A DNA stretch of 28,235 bases. Source: DASXYU01 sp036502295. Its GTDB lineage: Bacteria > Actinomycetota > Actinomycetes > Mycobacteriales > Jatrophihabitantaceae. The DNA is taken from positions 1 to 28,235 of the forward strand of contig DASXYU010000068.1 of NCBI GenBank assembly GCA_036502295.1. Reading direction: 5' to 3'. The notes beneath the pieces are model-generated. The model did no database searches. It was not told the DNA's origin and saw nothing but the letters and a program-made list of their open reading frames with translations. A program made the position numbers and the translations under genes. Shown here piece by piece: positions 15,231-22,901 of the stretch; positions within the stretch are counted from its first letter, which is position 1; the number at the start of each line of letters is the position of its first letter.

Positions 15231-16441
15231 AAGGACGTGCCGGCGAGCGGCGCCCGGTCTGCGAGCAACGCCCGGTCAACGCGCCGCAGGAGGCCCTCGT
15301 CGCCGCCCTCGGCCCGCCCTCCCCTGAGGAAGGACTGCAGCCGGTGCCCGCCGAGGTACAGCGCACCGAGGACGGAGACATCGCTGCTCAGGTCGGCAGA
15401 GTCGTCGGTGCGCGCGACCTCGGCACCCTCGGCTCCACCCTTGATGCGGTAGCGGGCGTCGCCGAGCAGCGAGTCGCGCAATTCCCAGACGACCTCGAAC
15501 TCGACCGCGTAGCTGCGTGCCGAGAGAAGTGCCGCGATGTTGAGCGGACGGACCCAGGCGAGGTCTGCCACGGACCGGGTGCGTACCTGGCGTGCATCGA
15601 GGAGGAGGTGCTCGATCGGATCGTCGATCGGCGCCATCTCGGTCTCGATCCACGCGTACAGCTCCATGCTGAGCATGCTCTGCCAGAGTGCGGCGTGCGC
15701 CTGCGGCGTTGTGGTGGCGTACTCGATGATCCGCAGGGTGCTGTCGGGATGCCCCTCGTCCTTGTGCAACTCCGGGCGAAAGACGACGTAGCCGTCCTCA
15801 TGCAGCAGGAACATCTTCCTCTGGCCGGAATCGGACGGATCGTCGATCACGGCGTCCCACCGCGCTGCGTTGCGTCGGACGAGACCGGGCACCTGGGTGC
15901 GCCAGCGTTCGTGGACATCGGGCAGCAGACTGCGCGCTTCATCCGCCGTGCCGAGCCAGACGCCGGTGGCGTCCACTTCGCGCCGCAAGCGCGCGCCGTG
16001 GGTGGAGATCGCCATCTCGCGGATCTGCGTCGCGGCACCGAAGCCGAAACGCTCATAGATGCCGCCCTGGCTCGCGGTGAGGGTGCTCGCCGCAGCGCCC
16101 TCGTCGATGTAGCGGCGCAGTTGTGTCTCCAATAGCGACCGCAGGATGCCGCGCCGGGTGTGTGTCGGCGCGACCGAAACCCAGGTGACCGCCGGCATGT
16201 CGATGTTGCCGCCGCCCGGGAGGCTGAAGTTGAGGTCGTACTCCCCCGAGACGCCGACGACGCGCTCGCTGCCCGGGGCGCCGGCGGTGGCGATGAGGAA
16301 CCTCTCCGGGTCCAGGATGCGCAGGACGTCCTCAAGGGCACGGCCGCGGAACTCGTAGCCGAACTGGACGCCGTCCTGCCGGGCAATCTCGGGGAGGTCG
16401 GCGACAGTGCCAGGACGGATGGGATAGGACGACGCGCTCAC
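15227..16441 (-). CDS. Eis-family GNAT N-acetyltransferase
   Basis: The product is 404 residues: a GNAT domain (about 1-150, with TWVSVAPTHTRRGILRSLL as the acetyl-CoA motif), a second GNAT-like domain, and a C-terminal SCP2-like domain. This is the Eis layout, which in mycobacteria acetylates aminoglycosides and other amines at several sites. It ends RAPLAGTSF with a C-terminal Phe, whose carboxylate acts in catalysis in Eis; the terminal region looks intact. The GTG start at 16441 is 52 bases after the ispG stop, so it may be co-transcribed with dxr-rip-ispG. Its stop codon overlaps that of the decayed toxin. The acceptor here is not known. Confidence 0.85.
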   Translation of the reverse strand: MSASSYPIRPGTVADLPEIARQDGVQFGYEFRGRALEDVLRILDPERFLIATAGAPGSERVVGVSGEYDLNFSLPGGGNIDMPAVTWVSVAPTHTRRGILRSLLETQLRRYIDEGAAASTLTASQGGIYERFGFGAATQIREMAISTHGARLRREVDATGVWLGTADEARSLLPDVHERWRTQVPGLVRRNAARWDAVIDDPSDSGQRKMFLLHEDGYVVFRPELHKDEGHPDSTLRIIEYATTTPQAHAALWQSMLSMELYAWIETEMAPIDDPIEHLLLDARQVRTRSVADLAWVRPLNIAALLSARSYAVEFEVVWELRDSLLGDARYRIKGGAEGAEVARTDDSADLSSDVSVLGALYLGGHRLQSFLRGGRAEGGDEGLLRRVDRALLADRAPLAGTSF

Positions 16442-16493
16442 GCGCCTAGCCTCTCAGGTCGGTCGAGCGGATTCAGCTGGTGATGACGCTGCG

Positions 16494-17651
16494 TTAGCTG
16501 ATGGAGACGGACGGCTCGCCCGAGGCGACGCCGGCAGCCTCCATCTCCTCGGCCAAACGCATCGCCTCTTCGATGAGGGTCTCGACGATCTGGCTCTCGG
16601 GAACTGTCTTGATGACCTCGCCCCGCACGAAGATCTGTCCCTTGCCGTTGCCGGAGGCGACACCGAGGTCGGCCTCGCGTGCCTCACCCGGTCCGTTGAC
16701 GACGCAGCCCATCACGGCGACGCGCAGCGGGACTGTCATGCCTTCAAGGCCGGCGGTGACCCGCTCGGCGAGGGAGTAGACGTCCACCTGTGCGCGACCG
16801 CAGGATGGGCAGCTGACGATCTCGAGGCGACGCTGCTTGAGGTTCAGCGACTCCAGGATCTGACGGCCGACCTTCACTTCTTCGACGGGTGGCGCGCTCA
16901 GCGAGACGCGGATCGTGTCGCCGATGCCCTTGCTCAGCAAGGCGCCGAAGGCAATCGAGGACTTGATCGTCCCCTGGAACGCCGGCCCGGCCTCAGTGAC
17001 GCCGAGATGCAGCGGGTAGTCGCAGGCCTCGGCGAGCAGTTCGTATGCCTTCACCATCACGACCGGGTCGTTGTGCTTCACCGAGATCTTGAAGTCGCGG
17101 AAGTCGTGCTCCTCGAAGAGGCCCGCCTCCCATAGTGCCGACTCGACGAGCGCCTCCGGGGTGGCCTTGCCGTACTTCTCCAGCAGGCGCTTGTCGAGCG
17201 AGCCGGCGTTGACGCCGATGCGGATCGAGACCCCGGCATCCTTGGCAGCCTTGGCGATGTCCTTCACCTGGTCGTCGAACTTCTTGATGTTGCCCGGGTT
17301 GACTCGCACCGCGGCGCACCCTGCGTCGATGGCGGCGAAGACGTACTTGGGCTGGAAGTGGATGTCGGCGATGACCGGGATCTGGCTGTGCTTGGCGATC
17401 TCGCCCAGCGCGTCGGCGTCGTCCTGCGACGGGACCGCAACGCGCACGATGTCGCAGCCGGCGGCCGTCAGCTGTGCGATCTGCTGCAGCGTGGCGTTCA
17501 CGTCGGAGGTGAGCGTGGTGGCCATCGACTGGACCGAGATCGGGGCGTCGCCACCGACGTAGACCGAGCCGACCTTGATCTTGCGGGAGGCCCGGCGCGG
17601 CGCGAGGACGGGCGGCGGGGCGGACGGCATTCCGAGCGATACGGCAGTCAC
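16494..17651 (-). CDS. ispG: 4-hydroxy-3-methylbut-2-enyl diphosphate synthase
   Basis: IspG (GcpE) converts MEcPP to HMBPP, the penultimate step of the MEP isoprenoid pathway, using a [4Fe-4S] cluster. The product is 385 residues with the TIM-barrel start RKIKVGSVYVGGDAPISVQSM. The cluster ligands are C281 and C284 (SCPSCGR) and C316 (GCVVNGPGE), with E323 as the fourth ligand position. The GTG at 17651 is 18 bases after the rip stop. An internal ATG at residue 8 is an alternative start. It forms the dxr-rip-ispG cluster common in actinobacteria. Confidence 0.96.
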   Translation of the reverse strand: MTAVSLGMPSAPPPVLAPRRASRKIKVGSVYVGGDAPISVQSMATTLTSDVNATLQQIAQLTAAGCDIVRVAVPSQDDADALGEIAKHSQIPVIADIHFQPKYVFAAIDAGCAAVRVNPGNIKKFDDQVKDIAKAAKDAGVSIRIGVNAGSLDKRLLEKYGKATPEALVESALWEAGLFEEHDFRDFKISVKHNDPVVMVKAYELLAEACDYPLHLGVTEAGPAFQGTIKSSIAFGALLSKGIGDTIRVSLSAPPVEEVKVGRQILESLNLKQRRLEIVSCPSCGRAQVDVYSLAERVTAGLEGMTVPLRVAVMGCVVNGPGEAREADLGVASGNGKGQIFVRGEVIKTVPESQIVETLIEEAMRLAEEMEAAGVASGEPSVSIS

Positions 17652-17669
17652 GATTCCATTATCCCTTCT

Positions 17670-19013
17670 TTATCCGCCAACCAGCTTCACCGGGTGGACG
17701 ATGTCGGCGTAGAACGTCAGCAGCGTCACGCCGATGAGGACGACCGCCACGGCATACATGATCGGCGCCATCTGCGCCGTGTCGACGAAGATCCGCCTGC
17801 TGGAGCGCCCCTTCAACCGGGCATAGCCCCGCTTTCCGGCCTCCACCACGGCACCGACGACGTGGCCGCCGTCGAGCGGCAGCAGCGGCAGCATGTTGAA
17901 GAGGAAGAGCAGCAGGTTCACGCTGGCGAGCAGGCCGAGCAGTGTGACGACCTTGTCCTGGAACCCGAATTCGTTCGATGAGGCGATATCGCCGCCGATG
18001 CGACTCACCCCGACAACGCCGATGGCACCTTCGGGGTCACGCGGCTTGCCCTCGAAGACGGTCTGCCAGAGGCTCTTCAGCTTCGCGGGGTACTGGCCTA
18101 GCGCCGAGAATCCGGCGCCGACGCTGTCGAGGACCTGTCGCGGGATGGCGGTGAGGCTCACCGGCTTGTAGTAGTGGTGCACGGTCGAGGAGACGCCGAG
18201 GAACCCGACGGTGTGCGTCTGGTCTGTGACGTTGCCGTCGGTGTCCTCGACGTATTTCAAGTTCTGCACCGGCGTAGGCGTGAGCGTGAGCTGGTGGCCA
18301 GCGCGGTCGACGACGACGCTGAGCCGCTGCCCCGGTGACCTCTCGATGACCGAGATGACCTCGTCCCAGTTGCTGACCGCGGTGCCGTTGATCGCGACGA
18401 CCCGGTCGCCGGGCTTGAAGCCTGCGACTGCGGCAGGCGAGTTGGTCTGCGTGCAGGCGTCGACCTGCGCCTGGGTGGCGTTGGCCGGGGTGACGCACTT
18501 GGTGACGGTGCCGATCGTGGTCGTCGGGTCGTCGTGCACCAGGCCGACTCCGCCGAGCAGGACGACCATCAGGACGAGGAAGATCAGCAGGTTCATCAGC
18601 GGGCCGCTGACCATCACCACGATCTTCTTGCCGGGGGTGAGCCGCCAGAACTCGCGTCCTTCATCGGCAGGGTCGAGGTCTCGGCGGTTGGCGGCGCGGT
18701 ACTCCTCCACCATCCGACGCAGGCGCGGTGACCAGCGGGGCCAACGCCGGCCGGCCTGCTGTACTCGCGGCGATCGGAGATCGGCAGGCGGCACCATCCC
18801 GATGAGGCGGACGTAGCCGCCGACGGGCAGCGCCTTGAGGCCGTACTCCGTCTCGCCGCGCGTGCGCGACCAGACCGTCGGGCCGAAGCCGACCATGTAC
18901 TGCGGGACCTTCACCCCGAACTTCTTGGCGGGGAGCATGTGCCCGACCTCGTGCAGGGCAATCGAGACGAGCAGGCCGATCGCGAAGACGACGACGCCGA
19001 GCGCGTAGAGCAC
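17670..19013 (-). CDS. rip: Site-2 family intramembrane metalloprotease (RseP/Rip1 type)
   Basis: These proteases cut membrane-bound anti-sigma factors and other targets within the bilayer. The product is about 447 residues. It has an N-terminal membrane helix with the zinc motif HEVGH at 21-25, a second helix near residue 140, and a PDZ domain with PGDRVVAINGT. The third zinc ligand motif LDGGH is at about 380-384, and a last helix closes the protein. I take the GTG at 19013: GAGGAGG lies seven bases upstream, whereas the open frame continues into dxr. It starts 29 bases after the dxr stop and 18 bases separate its stop from ispG. Confidence 0.93.
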   Translation of the reverse strand: MLYALGVVVFAIGLLVSIALHEVGHMLPAKKFGVKVPQYMVGFGPTVWSRTRGETEYGLKALPVGGYVRLIGMVPPADLRSPRVQQAGRRWPRWSPRLRRMVEEYRAANRRDLDPADEGREFWRLTPGKKIVVMVSGPLMNLLIFLVLMVVLLGGVGLVHDDPTTTIGTVTKCVTPANATQAQVDACTQTNSPAAVAGFKPGDRVVAINGTAVSNWDEVISVIERSPGQRLSVVVDRAGHQLTLTPTPVQNLKYVEDTDGNVTDQTHTVGFLGVSSTVHHYYKPVSLTAIPRQVLDSVGAGFSALGQYPAKLKSLWQTVFEGKPRDPEGAIGVVGVSRIGGDIASSNEFGFQDKVVTLLGLLASVNLLLFLFNMLPLLPLDGGHVVGAVVEAGKRGYARLKGRSSRRIFVDTAQMAPIMYAVAVVLIGVTLLTFYADIVHPVKLVGG

Positions 19014-19042
19014 CGGTCGTCCTCCTCGTCCTTTATCGCTGC

Positions 19043-20230
19043 CTAGCTTCTGACCTCGGCCAGTTGACGGGCTCGGCGGCGGGCCCACCGCTGTGCCTCT
19101 TCAACGTCCTCGACGGTACTCGGCGTTCCCATGGCGGCATGCTGATCGCCGAACCACTCAGCAAGTACTGCAGAAGTGGTGTCGACGATCTGCAGGAACC
19201 CGATGCCGCCGGCGTGGAAGGCGCCGACGAGTTCTTCGTTGGCGGCGTTGAACACGGCCGGCGCGCTTCCGCCCGCGATGCCCGCCTGCTTGGCCAGTTC
19301 GACGGCGGGGAAGGCCTCAGAATCCAACGGTTCGAAGGTCCAGTTCTGTGCCTGGGTCCAGTCGACCGGACGGGCGGCATCGGCGACCCGGTCGGGCCAG
19401 GCCAGGGCGAGCGCGATCGGCAGCCGCATGTCCGGGGGCGAGGCCTGCGCCAGCGTGGAACCGTCGGTGAACTCGACCATCGAGTGGACGATCGACTGCG
19501 GGTGCACCACGGCTTCGATCCGCTCGTAGGGGATATCGAAGAGCAGGTGGGCCTCGATGATCTCCAGCCCCTTGTTCACCAGCGTCGCCGAGTTGGTGGT
19601 GATGAGCTTGCCCATGTCCCAGGTGGGGTGGGCCAGCGCCTGCTGCGGCGTGACATCGATGAGTTCGTGGCGGCTGCGTCCTCGGAAGGGACCGCCGCTG
19701 GCGGTGATCACGAGCTTGCGCACCTCTGCTGCGCTGCCTCCGCGCAGGCACTGCGCCAGGGCCGAGTGCTCGGAGTCGACCGGCGTGATCTGGCCGGGCT
19801 TGGCCAGCGCCTTCACCAGCGGGCCGCCGGCGATCAGCGACTCCTTGTTGGCCAGGGCGAGGACGCGTCCGGCTTCCAACGCGGCGAGGGTGGCACGCAG
19901 GCCCTGGGCTCCGTCGACCCCGTTGAGGACGATGTCGGCCTCTCGCGCGGCGAGATCGGTGTTGGCGGAGGTGCCGGAAACCACCTCGATGTGACCGGCG
20001 CCGAGTGCATCGAGTCGGTCGCGGAGTTCGGCTCGTTTGTCTTCGCGGGCGACACCGACGACCTCGACCTGCAACTCCGCGGCCTGCTGCGCGAGGAGGT
20101 CCACGTTGCCGCCGCCGGCCGTGAGGGCCGTGATCCGGAACAGCTCGGGGGCGTGCTTGGCGACGTCGATCGCCTGCGTCCCGATCGACCCGGTCGACCC
20201 CAGGACAGTCACCCTGCGCGGCTCATTCAC
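19043..20230 (-). CDS. dxr: 1-deoxy-D-xylulose-5-phosphate reductoisomerase
   Basis: Dxr makes MEP from DXP with NADPH, the committed step of the MEP pathway. The product is 395 residues. The NADPH-binding motif GSTGSIG is at 11-17. The substrate-site motifs ALANKESLIAGG and PVDSEHSALAQCL are present, as is the conserved SGGPFRGR loop. The start is a GTG at 20230. It is the first gene of the dxr-rip-ispG cluster, and its promoter should lie in the 121-base gap with efeB, which also holds the inverted-repeat structure. Confidence 0.96.
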   Translation of the reverse strand: MNEPRRVTVLGSTGSIGTQAIDVAKHAPELFRITALTAGGGNVDLLAQQAAELQVEVVGVAREDKRAELRDRLDALGAGHIEVVSGTSANTDLAAREADIVLNGVDGAQGLRATLAALEAGRVLALANKESLIAGGPLVKALAKPGQITPVDSEHSALAQCLRGGSAAEVRKLVITASGGPFRGRSRHELIDVTPQQALAHPTWDMGKLITTNSATLVNKGLEIIEAHLLFDIPYERIEAVVHPQSIVHSMVEFTDGSTLAQASPPDMRLPIALALAWPDRVADAARPVDWTQAQNWTFEPLDSEAFPAVELAKQAGIAGGSAPAVFNAANEELVGAFHAGGIGFLQIVDTTSAVLAEWFGDQHAAMGTPSTVEDVEEAQRWARRRARQLAEVRS

Positions 20231-20251
20231 CGGCCCAGTCTCTCATCTGCC

Positions 20252-20355
20252 CTGACGAGTCTCGGTGTGCGAGAAGCAAGGCGGAGGAGGAGTGCCGTAT
20301 CGCGATACGGCCGACGACCGACAACGCCGCAGATCGTGCGCCCGAGGCTCGTCAG
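20252..20355. repeat. 104-base inverted-repeat element between efeB and dxr
   Basis: CTGACGAGTCTCGG at 20252-20265 and CCGAGGCTCGTCAG at 20342-20355 are inverted copies matching at 13 of 14 positions. Between them lies an 18-base perfect palindrome. The right arm spans the efeB stop codon (20352-20354). The layout resembles a small non-autonomous element or a structured intergenic repeat, or a combined terminator/operator. There is no ORF inside, and no second copy was noticed in the window. Confidence 0.5.
20294..20311. terminator. 18-base perfect palindrome downstream of efeB
   Basis: GCCGTATCGCGATACGGC is its own reverse complement. In the efeB transcript (minus strand) it would fold into a compact GC-rich stem with a CGCG loop. 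It lies about 40 bases after the efeB stop and 64 bases before the dxr start. It could serve as a terminator for efeB, but no U run follows. A dimeric regulator site for dxr is the alternative. Confidence 0.4.
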
Positions 20356-21647
20356 AAGAAGTGTTTGCCGTAGTAGTCGCCAGGGCTCGAGAGCCCGGGC
20401 GGGACGGCGAAGAGGCCGCTGGAGGTGTGTTTGATGTACTCGTTGAGATTGTCGTGCTGCCCGAGCTTGGTCTGGATCGGCACGAACTGCTTGTGCGGGT
20501 CTTTCTGGAATGCGATGAAGAACAATCCCGCATCCAGGTAGCCGGTGGTGGGATCGATGCCGTCGGTGTAGGAGTAGCCGCGGCGCAGCAGCATCTGCCC
20601 GCTGTTCGTCTTCGGTGACGCGAGGCGGATATGCGCGTTGGGATCGATGACGAGGTTGCCGTGGCCGTCCTTCGCGGCGAGGTCGACGACGTCGAACTCC
20701 GACGTGCCGGTGAGCGGCGCCCCGGAGGTCTTGAAGCGGCCGAAGACTGCTTCCTGGTCGGAGAGGAAGTCGGTGTCCCACGACTCGATGAGCATCCGGA
20801 TCCGGCGGCTGACGAGATAGCTGCCGTCCTTCATCCAGTCCTGGTCGGTCTCGCCGCCGACCCAGACGTAGCCGTCCATCTGGGCGCCGTCCTCGGCCTT
20901 GATGTTGTTCGTGCCGTCCTTGAACCCCATCAGGTTGCGCTGTGTCGCTTGCGTCGTGGATGTGGAGGACGTCCGCCCGAAGCCGAGCTGCGACCAGCGC
21001 ATGACCGCGGTGCCGCGGGCCAGGCGCGCGAAGTTGCGGATGACGTGGAAGGCCACCGTCGGGTCGTTGGAGCATGCCTGGACGCAGAGGTCACCGTTGC
21101 TGATCGTCGGATCGAGCGCGTCGCGCGGCAGCGCCGGCAGGTCGGCGAGCGCGGCCGGCTTGAACCTCTGCAGCCCGAAGCGCTCATCGAACAGCGATGG
21201 TCCGAAGCCCACGGTGATCGTGAGCTGCGACGCCGGGAGCCCTACGGCCTCGCCGGTGTCGATCGGAGGACGGTCGGGGCTGACGTCCACCGCACCGACC
21301 TGCAGACCCTTCGTCAGCTGCGCGGCGGCAGCGGCCCACTGGGCCAGCAGTGCCTGCAGGCTGGAGGCATCGGATGCGGTGACGTCGAAGGCGGCGAAGG
21401 CGAGGCGGTCCTGGGCTGGGGTGGCGATGCCGGCCTGGTGCCGGCCGTAGAACTCGACGGCACCGGAGGAGTCCGGGGTGCTGTCACCCCCGGTGGCCTT
21501 TGCCGCGGCGAAGCCGCCACCAAAACCTGCTCCTACCGCGACGACCCCGGCGCCACCGAGGGCGCTGGCGAGAAACCGCCGACGGCTGGTGCCGGTGGCC
21601 TTCTCCCCCTCGGCACCAGCCCCGAGCTCGTTATCCGTGTCAGGCAT
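20352..21647 (-). CDS. efeB: Tat-exported DyP-type haem peroxidase EfeB
   Basis: EfeB is the haem peroxidase of the EfeUOB iron uptake system. The product is 431 residues. A twin-arginine signal SRRRFLASA lies at about 21-29, followed by a Gly/Ala-rich hydrophobic stretch. The mature part has DyP features: MGFKDGTNN, which holds the GxxDG distal motif, a VGFGPSLF segment, and RRGYSYTDG near the C-terminus. It probably oxidises ferrous iron or haem substrate outside the membrane; a demetallating role is reported in E. coli. The ATG at 21647 overlaps the efeO stop by 8 bases. Length is normal for the family. Confidence 0.93.
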   Translation of the reverse strand: MPDTDNELGAGAEGEKATGTSRRRFLASALGGAGVVAVGAGFGGGFAAAKATGGDSTPDSSGAVEFYGRHQAGIATPAQDRLAFAAFDVTASDASSLQALLAQWAAAAAQLTKGLQVGAVDVSPDRPPIDTGEAVGLPASQLTITVGFGPSLFDERFGLQRFKPAALADLPALPRDALDPTISNGDLCVQACSNDPTVAFHVIRNFARLARGTAVMRWSQLGFGRTSSTSTTQATQRNLMGFKDGTNNIKAEDGAQMDGYVWVGGETDQDWMKDGSYLVSRRIRMLIESWDTDFLSDQEAVFGRFKTSGAPLTGTSEFDVVDLAAKDGHGNLVIDPNAHIRLASPKTNSGQMLLRRGYSYTDGIDPTTGYLDAGLFFIAFQKDPHKQFVPIQTKLGQHDNLNEYIKHTSSGLFAVPPGLSSPGDYYGKHFF

Positions 21648-22848
21648 TCGCCACCTTGCTCGCGACCTTGCTCAGCGGCTCCTGGACGGCCTTCACCGCT
21701 GCAGCGATGTCCTTCTTGTCGGCGGCCGTCAGCGTCGCATAGAGGACGTAGCCGGAGTCGTTGTCCGTGGTCCGGAACTTGGCGATCTCGGTGTCTAGAG
21801 CTGTGAAGGCGTTGTTGATCTGGTCGGTAAGGGCGGAGTCGATCTTCGCCAGGGCGGGCTGCAGCTGCGCGAAGGCCTGCTCGGAACCTTCGACGTTGTA
21901 TGCCATGTCGAGGACGTCGATGTGGGAGTAGCGCTCCTCCTCGCCGGTGATCTTGCTGCTGGCCACTTCGTCGAGCAGCTCCTGCGCGCCGTTGGCGAGT
22001 TCGGTGGCCTGGTAGGTGAGGCCCTGCGTGAGGCCCTGCAGCTTCTTCACGTTGGTCACCAGCTGGTCGCCGAGTGCCGAGAGGCCGTCGGGGGACTTCG
22101 TCGCGTAGAGCGCCTTCTCGATCTTGTGGAATCCCTTCCACTGCGCGGCCGGTACGTCGCCGTCACGAGCGTCTATGTCGGCATCCAGGCTGTCGTTGCC
22201 GACGGTGAATGACTCGGCCACCGGCTCGATCTTCTCGTAGAAGGGACGCGCGGTGACGTAGGCCTTCTGTGCGGCGGCGAGATCAGTGCCGTGCAGGGCG
22301 GTGGCGAGCTTCTGCGACGTGTCGAGCAGGTAGCCGACCTGCGTCGTGACGTATTCGGCGTAGTTCGCGGTCGCCGTCTTCAGCAGCGCGGCGACGTCCT
22401 CGTTGCCGGTGCTCGGCGCCTGGCCGGTGACGGTGATGGTGGTGTTCTCCGTCGGGGCACCCGGGCAGTAGAGCGTGTACGTGCCGGCGTCCACCTGCAC
22501 GGCGAACTCGCCGGAGAGGCCGGGGGGCAGGTTCTCCTTCTCACCGACGATGCGCTTGCCATCGAGCAGTTCGATCTCGGTGACCGCGGTCGCGTCCTTG
22601 TTGGTGATCTTGAAGGTGATCCCACCCGCGGCGTAGGTCGTCGCGTCCGGGGTGCAGCCCGAGGCGGCGTTGATGGTGACGTTCGCCGTGTGCGGGTCGC
22701 CCGCGGGCGCGCTACCGCTACCCGAGGACGAATCGCTCGGTGCGCCGGAGCCGCCGCCGGAACTGGAGCAAGCCGCGAGGCCACCGGCGAGGACGAGGAC
22801 GGCGAGCGAGGCGGCCAGTGGCCGTGCGGGCAGGACAGTGCGGGACAT
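21640..22848 (-). CDS. efeO: Iron uptake lipoprotein EfeO (cupredoxin plus M75 domain)
   Basis: EfeO is the extracytoplasmic iron-binding partner of EfeU. The product is 402 residues. A lipoprotein signal ends with the lipobox LAAC (Cys27). A cupredoxin-like domain follows (about 45-140), then an imelysin/M75 domain containing a GFHKIEKALY segment with the HxxE metal motif. I chose the ATG at 22848 because it starts the signal peptide and has an AGGAG element upstream; the longer open frame to 22944 would run into efeU. An iron box lies 35 bases upstream, overlapping the end of efeU. The next gene efeB overlaps by 8 bases. Confidence 0.93.
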   Translation of the reverse strand: MSRTVLPARPLAASLAVLVLAGGLAACSSSGGGSGAPSDSSSGSGSAPAGDPHTANVTINAASGCTPDATTYAAGGITFKITNKDATAVTEIELLDGKRIVGEKENLPPGLSGEFAVQVDAGTYTLYCPGAPTENTTITVTGQAPSTGNEDVAALLKTATANYAEYVTTQVGYLLDTSQKLATALHGTDLAAAQKAYVTARPFYEKIEPVAESFTVGNDSLDADIDARDGDVPAAQWKGFHKIEKALYATKSPDGLSALGDQLVTNVKKLQGLTQGLTYQATELANGAQELLDEVASSKITGEEERYSHIDVLDMAYNVEGSEQAFAQLQPALAKIDSALTDQINNAFTALDTEIAKFRTTDNDSGYVLYATLTAADKKDIAAAVKAVQEPLSKVASKVANA

Positions 22849-22882
22849 CGGCGGAGCTCCTCCATCAGGGACGGCGTAGTAG

Positions 22883-22901
22883 TTAGGTGAGGCTAACCTA
22901 A
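22883..22901. promoter_or_regulatory. DtxR/IdeR-type iron box in front of efeO
   Basis: TTAGGTGAGGCTAACCTAA matches the 19-base consensus TTAGGTTAGGCTAACCTAA at all but one position. It lies 35 bases upstream of the efeO ATG and overlaps the efeU stop codon (TAG at 22898-22900). This implies a second iron-repressed promoter within the operon for efeO-efeB. Identity with the consensus is seen directly; binding by DtxR/IdeR is inference. Confidence 0.8.

Noticed and set aside
19014..19088. N-terminal extension of the rip frame
   Set aside because: It runs into dxr and has no membrane segment. The GTG at 19013 has a good ribosome site and places HExxH at the expected depth.
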